DNA from: Actinobacteria bacterium OV320
GTDB lineage: Bacteria > Actinomycetota > Actinomycetes > Streptomycetales > Streptomycetaceae
NCBI GenBank assembly: GCA_001298545.1
Contig: LJCX01000032.1
Span: 124,001 to 188,000 of the forward strand
DNA length: 64,000 nucleotides
Direction: 5' to 3'
Both the position numbers and the translations under genes were made by a program. The notes below the pieces were generated by a model. It was not told the origin of the DNA. It worked only from the letters and a program-made list of their open reading frames with translations, and ran no database searches. Positions 26,062 to 34,217 of this stretch are shown here, piece by piece (the stretch's first letter is position 1; each line of letters opens with the position of its first letter).

Positions 26062-28197
26062 GTGGCAACCGAGGAAGAGCTGTTCGCGAGCGTTGACGCG
26101 CTGCTTGAGGAGGAGCCGCACCTGCCGCCTCCGCCGGAGCGCGCCCGGCTTCGTGAGGCCGCTGGCATCACCCAGGCCCGTCTCGCGGCTGCGATGAAGA
26201 CCTCGACCCAGTCGGTGAAGAACTGGGAGAACGGTCGCAGCGAGCCGAAGGAGCCGCGTCTGTCGGCGTACCGGCGGCTGCTGGACGGCTGGGCGACGAA
26301 GCATCCCGCGCATGGTGCCCCCGCCACGTCCGTCCCGGCCCCAGCCACCGCACCCCAGCCAGAGGTGCCAGCCACGCCCATCGGCCCGGCCGCCCCTGAG
26401 GCCCCGGGCACGGAGACCGCCGCGGCGACAGCTCCCGTCGTTGCTGCCGTCCCGGCTGTCGTGGAGCCGCCGACCGGCCGTCCGGCGGTTGAGTGGCGCC
26501 CGGCCACTTCGAAGGCTGCGGCTCCCGCGGCGGACCCGCGGTTCCCCCATGGTCCGCTCGCGGTGCTGGACGGCGACGGCTGCGCCTACGGAGCCGACGG
26601 CATCGTCCTCGACTGTCCCGCTCGAACAGTCCCGGAACTGGTGGAGTGGACGCTGAAGGAGTCCGGCCTCGGTGCGCCGAAGCTACACCGCAACGGCAAG
26701 GACTCCGACCCGCTCATCGTCCTCACCGCCGCGGCCGCCGTGAAGCTCGGACTCCCCGAGCGCCTGGAGGGCCACGAGCAGCGCCGCTCCCTGCGCCTGC
26801 CCGCCGACCACCCCGTCGTCAAGCAGGTGGCGAAGGCGAAGTGGCAGCTCACCCAGCGCGGTTTCGGCCCCTGGGCGCGGATCTACCGCAAGGCGCAGGC
26901 CGGGCAGCGGCAGTGCGTGCAGCTGGCGGTGCTGTCCTGGGACGCCCTCGATGAGCGCTCTTGGCCCGGCGTCGCGGACATGGAGCCGGCCGACATCGCC
27001 CGCGTCCTGAGCGTCTACGCAACCCGGGTGATCACCCCGCGCGGCTCCACGGCCGTGTCCGGGCTCGAGCTGATGACGGCGCTGCGCCCGCCGACGAGGG
27101 CAGTGCAGGACCGCGCGACCGGGAACTGGGTGTCCGGCTACAACCCCGGCAGCCTCGGGACGGATCCGATGGACCCGGCCCCGCCGGAGGCCACCGCCGA
27201 ACACCCGGTCGTCATCAACTCCGGCTGGACAGGCGGCTTTCTCAACGAGGAGGCCTACCAGTGGGTGCGCGACGTCGACCTGCTCAGCGATGAGGAGTGC
27301 ACGCTGCCGCACGCGGTCGGCCTGGACCTCAACACCGCGTTCCTCGCCGCCGCGGCCCGCCTGGTCGTCGGACTGTCCGCCCCCGACCACTTCCACGCCC
27401 CGGCCTTCAATCCGAAGATCCCCGGCTCCTGGCTGGTCGACCTCTCGCACATCGAACTGGACCCGCGCCTGCCCAGCCCGTTCACCCCGGACGGCACCCG
27501 GCCGACGGGGCCGGCCTGGTACCAGACACACACCGTCGCCTACGCCCAGGAACTCGGCTACAACGTGCACCCCCTCGAGGCGTACCTGCGCCGTGAGAGC
27601 GGCGCGTATCTGGACCCGTGGCACGACCGCCTCAAGACTGCGTACGTCGACACCCTCGCCGACCTCGGCGTCACCAAAGACCTGGACGACCGTCAGTTCC
27701 TCGCGGCGATGGAATGCCACAAGCAGACCGACCCGGCGATGGCCGCCGTCCTGGCCGCGATCAAGGCGACGGTGAAGGGCGGCGTCGGCAAGCTGCGCGA
27801 GCGTCCGCAGGGCAAGTCCTACAAGCAGGGGGAGCGCTGGCCGGCGCTGGAACGCCCGACCTGGCGCCCCGACATCCGAGCCGCCGTCATCAGCAAGGCG
27901 CGGGTCAACATGCACCGCAAGCTCTCCAACATGGCCAGGATGACGGGCCTGTTCCCGCTCGCGGTGCTGTCCGACTGCGTCGTCTACCCCTCACCGGGGG
28001 AGAGCCCGCTGGACTTCCTGCCGTATGCGGCCTCGGGCAAGCCGCAGCCCGGCGGGTTCCGCCTCGGGCCCACGCCGGGCCTGGCGAAGCTGGAGGGTGT
28101 CCAGACGATGCTGTGGGCGGTCGGCCTGATGGAGCAGGGCCTCAATCCAGCTCGTCACATCAAGGGCGGCGACGCCGTCCTGGACGAAGGGGAGTAG
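26062..28197 (+). CDS. tap: Telomere-associated protein Tap
   Basis: 711 residues. I place the start at GTG 26062 because GGAGAGGAGG lies just upstream and the second tap copy at 47957 starts at the same point (MPSEEELFASVDALL). The N-terminus holds an XRE-like helix-turn-helix (ARLREAAGITQARLAAAMKT, SVKNWENGRSEP), followed by an Ala/Pro-rich linker at about residues 95-165 and then the large conserved Tap body (VLDGDGCAYGADGIVLDCPA, GLDLNTAFLAAAARLVVGLS, YNVHPLEAYLRRESGAYLDP). Tap binds the single-stranded 3' overhang of Streptomyces telomeres and recruits the terminal protein. The tpg gene follows after 4 nt, the classic pair. Confidence 0.95.
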   Translation: MATEEELFASVDALLEEEPHLPPPPERARLREAAGITQARLAAAMKTSTQSVKNWENGRSEPKEPRLSAYRRLLDGWATKHPAHGAPATSVPAPATAPQPEVPATPIGPAAPEAPGTETAAATAPVVAAVPAVVEPPTGRPAVEWRPATSKAAAPAADPRFPHGPLAVLDGDGCAYGADGIVLDCPARTVPELVEWTLKESGLGAPKLHRNGKDSDPLIVLTAAAAVKLGLPERLEGHEQRRSLRLPADHPVVKQVAKAKWQLTQRGFGPWARIYRKAQAGQRQCVQLAVLSWDALDERSWPGVADMEPADIARVLSVYATRVITPRGSTAVSGLELMTALRPPTRAVQDRATGNWVSGYNPGSLGTDPMDPAPPEATAEHPVVINSGWTGGFLNEEAYQWVRDVDLLSDEECTLPHAVGLDLNTAFLAAAARLVVGLSAPDHFHAPAFNPKIPGSWLVDLSHIELDPRLPSPFTPDGTRPTGPAWYQTHTVAYAQELGYNVHPLEAYLRRESGAYLDPWHDRLKTAYVDTLADLGVTKDLDDRQFLAAMECHKQTDPAMAAVLAAIKATVKGGVGKLRERPQGKSYKQGERWPALERPTWRPDIRAAVISKARVNMHRKLSNMARMTGLFPLAVLSDCVVYPSPGESPLDFLPYAASGKPQPGGFRLGPTPGLAKLEGVQTMLWAVGLMEQGLNPARHIKGGDAVLDEGE

Positions 28198-28201
28198 GGC
28201 C

Positions 28202-28762
28202 GTGGCGGGAGAGATCGGGGACGCCATCGAGCGCGCCGACCGCGAGTCGTTCACCCAGGAGCCGCCCAGGACGCTGAAGGGCCGGATCGGCTTCCTGATC
28301 CGGCAGTTGGGCAGTGCGAAAGCGGTGGCGGTGGAGATCGGTGTCACCGCCGATTCGGTCAACCGCTACCGGCGCGGTGCCCGCAAGAACCCGCCCCCGG
28401 ACATTGCGGCGAAGGTCGACGAGGCGGTGCGGCAACGCTGGCAACCGCGGGTTCGCAAGCGCCGCCGCCGACAGGCAGCCACCGCCACCGGGGTCACGGT
28501 GGAGACGCGGGCCCGCTTCGGCTACACCGCACCCGTCGGCACGACCGATGACGGCCGCTTCCGCCGCCTCACCGTCCATCTCCCCCCGGCCTACGCCCAG
28601 CGCCTCTTCGCCGCCCGCGACCAGGGCGCCGGCGACCAGGAGATGCGCGCGATCATCGCCGAAGGCTTCAAGGACATCTACTTCCAGGACGGCGGGGTGC
28701 GCGCCCGGGGCCTCAGCGACGTCGAGATCAACGACATCGACTACCTCGACCTGGACTACTGA
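28202..28762 (+). CDS. tpg: Telomere terminal protein Tpg
   Basis: 186 residues from GTG 28202, with AAGGGGAG upstream. Typical Tpg features are visible: a helix-turn-helix-like N-terminus (LKGRIGFLIRQLGSAKAVAV, GVTADSVNRYRRGARKNPPP), a basic nuclear-localisation-like run (RKRRRRQ), VETRARFGYTAPVGTTDDGR and the acidic end (INDIDYLDLDY). Tpg is covalently attached to the 5' ends of linear Streptomyces replicons and primes end patching. It is translated directly after tap, so the pair can support replication of a linear chromosome or plasmid end. Confidence 0.95.
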   Translation: MAGEIGDAIERADRESFTQEPPRTLKGRIGFLIRQLGSAKAVAVEIGVTADSVNRYRRGARKNPPPDIAAKVDEAVRQRWQPRVRKRRRRQAATATGVTVETRARFGYTAPVGTTDDGRFRRLTVHLPPAYAQRLFAARDQGAGDQEMRAIIAEGFKDIYFQDGGVRARGLSDVEINDIDYLDLDY

Positions 28763-28802
28763 TGACGCCGACGGAAAGCGATCTGCCCATCCCCGTGTGA
28801 CT

Positions 28803-28904
28803 TAGAGGGCCCGGCGGTAGGCGTCACTTGAGTCTTCTGGTGGTGGGTAGGTGTCCCAGCGGTAGCGCGGGGTCGCGCGGCGGACGCGGGTGCGGAGCGT
28901 GACG
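28803..28904 (-). mobile_element. IS5-type element, end fragment
   Basis: The sequence starts with an IS terminus (AGAGGGCCCGGCGG) and matches, base for base over most of about 90 nt, the 3' end of the transposase at 30253. The reverse strand reads TLRTRVRRATPRYRW compared with TLRMLIRRATPLYRV there. Only the terminus and the last transposase codons remain. It marks the left side of a segment that carries the SDR and MerR genes and ends at the related element at 31204. Confidence 0.78.
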
Positions 28905-28985
28905 AGTACGCATGGCCGCGCCCGGCTGATCCGTAGATCCTCGAACGTCGGCTGAAGCCTGGCCGGGCGGGCGGCTGCCGAAGGG

Positions 28986-29696
28986 TCAGGCGGCGGGAAC
29001 CGCCTGCGGATAGAGCACGCTCGGGTCAGCGGACAGGGCCGCCTTGAGCTGGACGCAGTTGTTGTCGGCGAGGATCTCCATCTTCCCGGCCTCGATACCG
29101 TCGAGGGCGGCGCGCACGACATCGGCGGGGTCGTTCTTCTCCACGTCCCACCCGGCCATCATGTCGGTGTCGGTGCTGGCCAGGTGCAGGCCCGTCACCG
29201 CGGTTCCCTGGCGCGCGAGTTCGAGGCGGATGCCGTTGGTGAGGCTCCACGCCGCCGCCTTCGCCGCGCTGTAGGCGTTGGCCCCGTCGTAGGCGAGCCA
29301 GGACATCGCCGACAGGACGTTGAGGATGGCCCCGCCGCCATTGGCGGCCAGGACGGGGGTGAACGCCCGGACCACGTTGAGGGTGCCGAAGTAGTTGGTG
29401 TCCATCTCCAGCCGGATCTTCTCGGGGTCCCCGGTGACGAGGTTCTGCTGGGTGAAGACGCCGGCATTGTTGATCAAGAGGGTGACGTCCGAGGCCGCGC
29501 CCGCCGCGGCGGCGACCGAAGCCGGATCGGTGATGTCGAGCCGCAGCACTTCCGCACCGGGGAGGTCGACGAGGCGGGGGGTGCGCGCGGTCGCGTAGAC
29601 CTTGGTGGCGCCCCGGTGCAGGAGTTGTTGGGCGAAGTGCCTGCCGATGCCGCGGTTGGCGCCGGTGACGAGGGCGACGGAACCGGTGATCTTCAT
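28986..29696 (-). CDS. Short-chain dehydrogenase/reductase
   Basis: 236 residues. Classical SDR motifs: TGANRGIGRH cofactor loop, NNAG, and the catalytic Y-x-x-x-K in ANAYSAAKAAAW, with a preceding Ser in LSAMSW. The cofactor is probably NADP(H), judging from R/K in the loop after the first strand (ARTPRL). It is transcribed divergently from a MerR regulator with a MerR-type promoter in between, so it is probably induced by a ligand that MerR senses. The substrate is unknown. Confidence 0.93.
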   Translation of the reverse strand: MKITGSVALVTGANRGIGRHFAQQLLHRGATKVYATARTPRLVDLPGAEVLRLDITDPASVAAAAGAASDVTLLINNAGVFTQQNLVTGDPEKIRLEMDTNYFGTLNVVRAFTPVLAANGGGAILNVLSAMSWLAYDGANAYSAAKAAAWSLTNGIRLELARQGTAVTGLHLASTDTDMMAGWDVEKNDPADVVRAALDGIEAGKMEILADNNCVQLKAALSADPSVLYPQAVPAA

Positions 29697-29732
29697 GGGG
29701 AGTCTCCTGGCAGTGGTGAGGTGATACCTGTC

Positions 29733-29790
29733 CGGGTTGTTCGCGGGCTACGCTAAAACCTGACGTTGACGTCAGAGGCAAGAAAAGTGA
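29733..29790 (-). promoter_or_regulatory. MerR-type promoter/operator of the SDR gene
   Basis: CCTGACGTTGACGTCAGAGG (29759-29778) contains the inverted repeat CTGACG-TTGA-CGTCAG. On the minus strand it sits between TTGCCT and TAGCGT with a 20-bp spacer. Over-long spacers of 19-20 bp with a dyad in the middle are the hallmark of MerR-activated promoters. The elements are seen; activation is inferred. Confidence 0.68.
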
Positions 29791-29813
29791 CCCAGGTCAT
29801 AGAGGGGGCGTTG

Positions 29814-30182
29814 ATGCGCATCGGTGAGCTGGCCTCAAGGGTGGGCGTGAGCGTACGGGCACTGCGCTACTACGAAGAGCAGGACCTGCTGGCCTCGGTG
29901 GGCAGCCCCAGCGGCCAGCGGCAGTACCCGGACAGCGCGGTCGACCGCGTCCAGCTGATTCAGCAGCTGTACTCCGCAGGGCTGTCGAGCAGGGCGATCG
30001 TGGAACTGCTGCCGTGTGTCGAGACTGGTGACGTGACCCCCGAGCTGCTCGACCGGCTGTCGGCCGAGCGGGGCCGCATCGATGCGCAGGTCAGCACCCT
30101 GGTGAAAACCCGGGACCGGCTCGACGCCATCATCACCACGGCTGCCACAGCCAGGAGCGCGGGCCGGCCCTGCCCTCGTTGA
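29814..30182 (+). CDS. MerR family regulator
   Basis: 122 residues from ATG 29814, with AGAGGGGG upstream; the longer frame from 29766 lacks a ribosome site. The winged helix begins MRIGELASRVGVSVRALRYY, EEQDLLASVGSPSGQRQYPD follows, then a helical coiled-coil region. It has no cysteine cluster for metal sensing, so it is more like small-molecule MerR members. It pairs with the divergent SDR gene and is a paralogue of the MerR at 31984 with the same length. Confidence 0.92.
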   Translation: MRIGELASRVGVSVRALRYYEEQDLLASVGSPSGQRQYPDSAVDRVQLIQQLYSAGLSSRAIVELLPCVETGDVTPELLDRLSAERGRIDAQVSTLVKTRDRLDAIITTAATARSAGRPCPR

Positions 30183-30245
30183 GCAGCGCGCGTTCCCCAG
30201 GCGTGCGGCAGTGCTTGTCCGCCCGACGCAGACGGATGCCCGTCA

Positions 30246-31204
30246 GCAGGCGTCACTCGAGTCTTTTGGTGGCGGGCCGTCGGCCCACGCGGTAGAGCGG
30301 GGTCGCGCGGCGGATGAGCATGCGGAGCGTGACCATTGCGGCGGACAGGTAGAGGTAGAAGTCCCCAACGCACTGGCGCTTCTCGGTGCAGCGGCGGAGC
30401 TTGCCGAAGCCGTTCATCCATGCGTGGCTCCGCTCCACGACCCACCTCTTGCCGGCCTGGATCGGTGCGGGCAGCCCCTTGCGGGCGATCTCGCCGGTGA
30501 AGCCCAGTTCCTCGAGCGCGGCTCGGGTCTTGCCACTGTCGTAGCCCCGGTCCAAGTTGACGTTGACCTGCTCGGGAAACACACCGACCTGCTTCTTCGC
30601 GGCCTCCAGGGTAGGCACGAGCAGCGGGGAGTCATGACGGTTGGCCCCGGCCGAGACGAGACCCATCGGGACGCCGCGGGCTTCGGTGGCCACTGAGCGT
30701 TTCAGGCCCTGCTTGCCCCGGTCGACCGGGGAGCGTCCGGCTCTCTCGCCACCGCAGGGAGCCTTGGTGATGCACCCGAAGGACAGCTCATGGAGTTGGA
30801 GGCCGATCATGCGGTCGTACGCCTGCACGGCCAGCCCGTGGACCTGCTCGGCCATGCCCAGCTGTGACCAGTACTTGACGCGGCGTCGGATGGTGCGGTC
30901 GGAGCACTGGCGGTCGGCGATCCGCTCGTATCCGGAGCCGTGCACCAGGGCGGCGATGACGCGCTCGAAGACAATCCGGTCCGGGATGCGCGGGTTGTGA
31001 CAGCCGAGCGGATGGGTATCGACATGCTCGGGCAGCAGCGCTGCGAACTGGTCCCACAGGGGTTCGAGCAGGCATGATGGCAGGACAGGCACCAGTCCTC
31101 CGGTGATCACCGAGCGTCAAGAACTCCATGATCACCCAGGCTCGTGCCTGTCTTGCCTCCGGGTCGTCACACTGCCATTCGCCACACCGACCGCCGGGCT
31201 CTCT
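30246..31204 (-). mobile_element. IS5-family element, left end truncated
   Basis: It contains an intact transposase frame. Its right terminus is CCGGGCTCTCT at 31204, followed by TA. The left terminus expected from the related remnant at 28803 (AGAGGGCCCGGCGG) is absent: similarity starts only at CAGGCGTCACTCGAG. The element can therefore probably no longer move by itself. Confidence 0.7.
30253..31110 (-). CDS. IS5 family transposase
   Basis: 285 residues with GTG starts at 31110 and 31092. An N-terminal DUF4096-like region (EPLWDQFAALLPEHVD, RIPDRIVFERVIAALVHGSG) is followed by a DDE core: GANRHDSPLLVPTL, VNLDRGYDSGKTRAALEELG and the final Glu in WVVERSHAWMNGFGKLRRC. The first catalytic Asp region reads SPVDRGKQGLKRSV. 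The frame is intact, unlike the relative at 32501. Confidence 0.9.
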   Translation of the reverse strand: MITGGLVPVLPSCLLEPLWDQFAALLPEHVDTHPLGCHNPRIPDRIVFERVIAALVHGSGYERIADRQCSDRTIRRRVKYWSQLGMAEQVHGLAVQAYDRMIGLQLHELSFGCITKAPCGGERAGRSPVDRGKQGLKRSVATEARGVPMGLVSAGANRHDSPLLVPTLEAAKKQVGVFPEQVNVNLDRGYDSGKTRAALEELGFTGEIARKGLPAPIQAGKRWVVERSHAWMNGFGKLRRCTEKRQCVGDFYLYLSAAMVTLRMLIRRATPLYRVGRRPATKRLE

Positions 31205-31205
31205 T

Positions 31206-31330
31206 AGAGGGCGCGTGGATAGGCGTGATGGTGGCACCCAGCCGCAAGACAGGCACAGGTCCTGGTGATCATGGAGTTGCGACGCTTTGTGATCATCGGA
31301 GAGACCTGTGCCTGCGCTGCCATGACCGGG
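31206..31330 (+). mobile_element. Orphan end of an IS5-type element
   Basis: AGAGGGCGCGTGGATAGGCG and the following 100 bases, up to GACCTGTGCCTGCGCTGCC, closely match the reverse complement of the transposase-start end of the element at 32476-33444. Only the terminus and a few N-terminal codons are present. It directly abuts the end of the preceding element, with a shared TA. Confidence 0.7.
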
Positions 31331-31503
31331 CTGTCAGAGGCTCAGGTATACGGAGAAGGCCCACCACGCCACCAGGGCTACCGTCAGGGGCCCGTCAGGG
31401 TGGGAACGATCGACGGATGCGTGACACTCCGAAACCCTGATCGCTGGGCCTCCGCCACGTTGATGCCCCGCCGCATCGTCCGCGGTATAAAGCGCCCCAA
31501 GGG

Positions 31504-31839
31504 TTAGACCACAACGATTTCTTCAGTGACCATTACTGCCACTGAATTCATGTCGATGAACTTACTCTCGTCCGGGTTCACCAACTCCTTGTAATTCTTA
31601 GACGCGAAGAAGGCGTCGTGATCCGCCCAGCTTTCAAACCAGATTTCAGTGAGGCCGTCGTAGGCGGGGCTCGGATATCCTTCGGCGGGTACCGGGTGGG
31701 AGACGGTGTACTTCTTCACGTACTGCCGCGCTTCTGGAATGGAGGTGAACAACGGGGCGTGGTGATTTCGATGATGCTCAACGAATTCCTCGAAGGTCAT
31801 TCCATCGATACGGTTGATCATGAAAGCGAACTTGATCAC
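31504..31839 (-). CDS. EthD-domain protein
   Basis: 111 residues from GTG 31839, chosen because AAAGGAGAAG precedes it. It is a ferredoxin-like dimeric alpha/beta-barrel of the EthD type: IKFAFMINRIDGMTFEEFVE, HHRNHHAPLFTSIPEARQYV, then YDGLTEIWFESWADHDAFF. EthD-like proteins act as small cyclases, oxygenases or accessory factors in aromatic and ether metabolism. It is divergent from a MerR gene and shares that promoter region. Confidence 0.85.
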   Translation of the reverse strand: MIKFAFMINRIDGMTFEEFVEHHRNHHAPLFTSIPEARQYVKKYTVSHPVPAEGYPSPAYDGLTEIWFESWADHDAFFASKNYKELVNPDESKFIDMNSVAVMVTEEIVVV

Positions 31840-31887
31840 GGACTTCTCCTTTTCACGCTCGCGGACGCGAGAGGTCGGCAACCAGAT

Positions 31888-31955
31888 GCCCTGGCGGCAG
31901 ATCGCGAGCCATGGGGTTAACCTAAACGCTCACATCGATGACAAGGGCAAGTCGC
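31888..31955 (-). promoter_or_regulatory. MerR-type promoter of the EthD gene
   Basis: On the minus strand TTGCCC and TAGGTT are separated by 20 bp, with ATCGAT at the centre of the spacer. This is the same geometry as at 29733-29790, including the TTGCC -35 core. It supports MerR-type activation of the EthD gene by the divergent regulator. Confidence 0.6.
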
Positions 31956-31983
31956 CGTGACCCAATGCACGCGAGGGGTTGAG

Positions 31984-32352
31984 ATGCGGATCGGTGAACT
32001 GTCCGCCCGGACAGGAGCAAGCCGTCGATCACTGCGCTACTACGAGCAGCAGGGCTTGCTGGTCAGTGCAAGATCCCCCAGCGGCCAGCGGTGCTACGAC
32101 GATGATCACGTCCAGCGGGTGGCGCTGGTTCAGAGCTTCCTGGCCGCCGGAATGTCCAGCAGAACCATCGCTCAGATGGTCCCCTGCATGACGGAGCCCA
32201 ACATGGACAGAGCCCGGGAAGCTTTGACCGCAATGAATCAGGAGCGAAATCGCCTTTCGTCCACAATAGACAGCCTGGCTGCCGCCAGAACAGCACTTGA
32301 TCACCTGATTAACGTAAATCGGAAATTTCTGGCGAACGTGGCGGAGGACTAG
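31984..32352 (+). CDS. MerR family regulator (second copy)
   Basis: 122 residues from ATG 31984, preceded by GCGAGGGGTTGAG. The sequence begins MRIGELSARTGASRRSLRYY, EQQGLLVSARSPSGQRCYDD follows, then MVPCMTEPNMDRAREALTAM. It aligns end to end with the MerR at 29814 (LRYYE-Q-LL, SPSGQR-Y, A-G-SSR-I, VPC). It is divergent from the EthD gene. Confidence 0.92.
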   Translation: MRIGELSARTGASRRSLRYYEQQGLLVSARSPSGQRCYDDDHVQRVALVQSFLAAGMSSRTIAQMVPCMTEPNMDRAREALTAMNQERNRLSSTIDSLAAARTALDHLINVNRKFLANVAED

Positions 32353-32475
32353 GCCTCGGGCTGCCTGAATCAACATTCTGGTTTTCCTCCGGTGAAATAT
32401 TCCGCCCCGTGCAGTGCGCGCTTAAAATCGTTCCCTGTCTGGCATCTTCCGCGATCCGCCGGGTTGGAGTCTGTA

Positions 32476-33444
32476 AGAGGTCGAGCGGATAGGAGTGCGG
32501 TCATGGTCGGCGGTTAGGGCGCTCGCCCCAGCGGTGAGTCGTCCATGCCTGACGGATCAGGCTACGGATTGTGATGATCGTGTCGGCGAGGTCGAAGAAG
32601 GCGTCGATGACGGCGGCCCGACGTTCGTAACAGCGGGCGAGGCGGTGGAAGGCGTTCTGCCAGGCGTGGGTGCGCTCGACGTGCCACCGCTGACTTGCCT
32701 GGATCGGCGCCTTCTGGCCTTCGTGTGCGATCCGGCCGTGCAGTCCGCGCTCGTCGAGCAGCGTGCGGGTCTTGTCCGAGTCGTAGCCGGCGTCCAGGGG
32801 CACGGTAACGTCGCCGGGCAGGGGTACCAGGTCGTCCAGGCGGTCCAGGGTCGGGGCGAGCAGGGGTGAGTCGTGCCGGTTCGCTCCGGCCAGGACGCGG
32901 CCCAGCGGGATGCCGTAGCCATCCGTCATGCCCGAGCGTTTCAGACCCTGTTTCCCGCGGTCCACCGGTGAGCGTCCGGCGACCTCGCCGCCGCCGGGTG
33001 CCTTGGTGATGGAGCCGTCGACGGCGATCTGATCAAGGACGAGGCCGACGATCGTTCGTAGGAATCCAGCGCGATCTGTTTGAGCCGGGTGAAGATGCCG
33101 AACCGGATCCATTCGTCGCGGCGGCTGCGGATCGTGGTGGCCGAGCAGGTCGTGTCGGCGATCGCCTGGTAGGAGCAGCCGAATCGCAGGAGCTGCAGCA
33201 TCTTGTCGAAGACGATCCGGTCGCTGATGCGTGGCCGGTGGTAGCCCAGTTGATGGGTCGGCACGTAGGCCAGTCGGTCGGGCAGCAGTGCCGCGAACTG
33301 GTCCCAGAGGGGTTCGGTCAACCATGGTGGCAGTACAGGCACAGGTTTCCCAGGTGATCACGGAGCGTCGCGACTCCATGATCGTCAGGACCTGTGCCTG
33401 CCTTGCTGCCGGGATGCGTTGCTACGCCTATCCGCGCGGCCTCT
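32476..33444 (-). mobile_element. IS5-family element with both ends
   Basis: The ends AGAGGTCGAGCGGATAGG (from 32476) and, reversed, AGAGGCCGCGCGGATAGG (to 33444) are imperfect inverted repeats, flanked by TA on both sides (32474-32475 and 33445-33446). This TA duplication fits IS5-group insertions. The length is 969 bp. The transposase inside is frameshifted. Confidence 0.8.
32501..33342 (-). pseudogene. IS5 family transposase, frameshifted
   Basis: The N-terminal part (MPVLPPWLTEPLWDQFAALL, from 33342) and the catalytic part (SPVDRGKQGLKRSGMTDGYG, GANRHDSPLLAPTLDRLDDL, VPLDAGYDSDKTRTLLDERG, WHVERTHAWQNAFHRLARCY) lie in different frames. A single missing base near 33055, in LDSY(E/D)RIVGLVLDQ, accounts for it. 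There is no slippery run at the site, so I read it as a loss-of-function mutation rather than programmed frameshifting. Confidence 0.85.
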
Positions 33445-33544
33445 TAGCACTTCATCTGGCGGACGGGCGGTCGAGGTGGCGGGGCTGAGCGCATGAGATG
33501 GCGGGCCGCTCTCCCACATGGCGCCGGGCCGCCCCGGAAACCGG

Positions 33545-34153
33545 CTACGATCCGGCTGCGCCGGTGGAGTTTCCGGAGGGGTGGGTGACGGCCCATGCCG
33601 CCTCGATCATCCGGAAGGTCTCGTCGAGCGCGGCCTGCGGATCGGCCGCCTCACGGGCCAGCGAATAGGCGTCGATCACGAATCTGGCGATGGCCCGGCA
33701 GGCCGTGGTGGTCCGTGACAGGGCGGGATCGGCGGCCATGGCCGTTGCCAGTGCCTCTGCATGGCGCAGCCTCATGGACTCCTCGTACTCCCGCAGGGCG
33801 GGTGATGCGTCGATCATGTGCCAGATCGGGGTGGAGCTGTCCGCCGTGCAATGTTGCACCAGGGCCTGGACCTCGCGGCGCAGCGCAGGGATGAGCTGCT
33901 CGTGCGCCCGGTCGGTGACCGCCCGCGTGAGGCGTAGCTCGAAGTCTTCGTCCTGCTCGAACACCAGGGCCTCTTTCGAGGCGAAGTGGGAGAAGACCGT
34001 GGTGACGGCCACGTCGGCCTCGGCGGCCACGTCACGGATGCCCACCGCGTCGAAGCCGCGTTCCAGGAAGAGCCGCAGGGCGGTGTCGGCGATCTTCTGG
34101 CGGGTCGCGGCTTTCTTGCGCTCACGGCGTCCGGGCGGCTCGGTCATGTCCAC
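33545..34153 (-). CDS. TetR family regulator
   Basis: 202 residues, or 200 from the inner ATG at 34147. The N-terminal TetR helix-turn-helix is TRQKIADTALRLFLERGFDA then VGIRDVAAEADVAVTTVFSH. A typical all-helical ligand domain follows. It is divergent from an NADP-dependent oxidoreductase gene with a clean palindrome in the 64-bp gap, so it very probably represses that gene and itself. Confidence 0.93.
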   Translation of the reverse strand: MDMTEPPGRRERKKAATRQKIADTALRLFLERGFDAVGIRDVAAEADVAVTTVFSHFASKEALVFEQDEDFELRLTRAVTDRAHEQLIPALRREVQALVQHCTADSSTPIWHMIDASPALREYEESMRLRHAEALATAMAADPALSRTTTACRAIARFVIDAYSLAREAADPQAALDETFRMIEAAWAVTHPSGNSTGAAGS

Positions 34154-34186
34154 ACGCTATCAGCTAGGAAACAACAACCGTTTTAA

Positions 34187-34205
34187 AACACTAACCGTTA
34201 GTGTT
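34187..34205. promoter_or_regulatory. TetR operator
   Basis: AACACTAACCGTTAGTGTT is a perfect dyad with 9-bp arms around one central C. It lies between the divergent TetR and oxidoreductase genes, 13 bp from the oxidoreductase start. An AT-rich stretch just before it (TTTTAAAAC) probably belongs to the promoters. Confidence 0.82.
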
Positions 34206-34217
34206 AATGTCTTCCGC

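Noticed and set aside
32501..33342. Programmed frameshift in the second IS5 transposase
   Set aside because: The frame change occurs at a single missing base without a slippery run, so it looks like a mutation.
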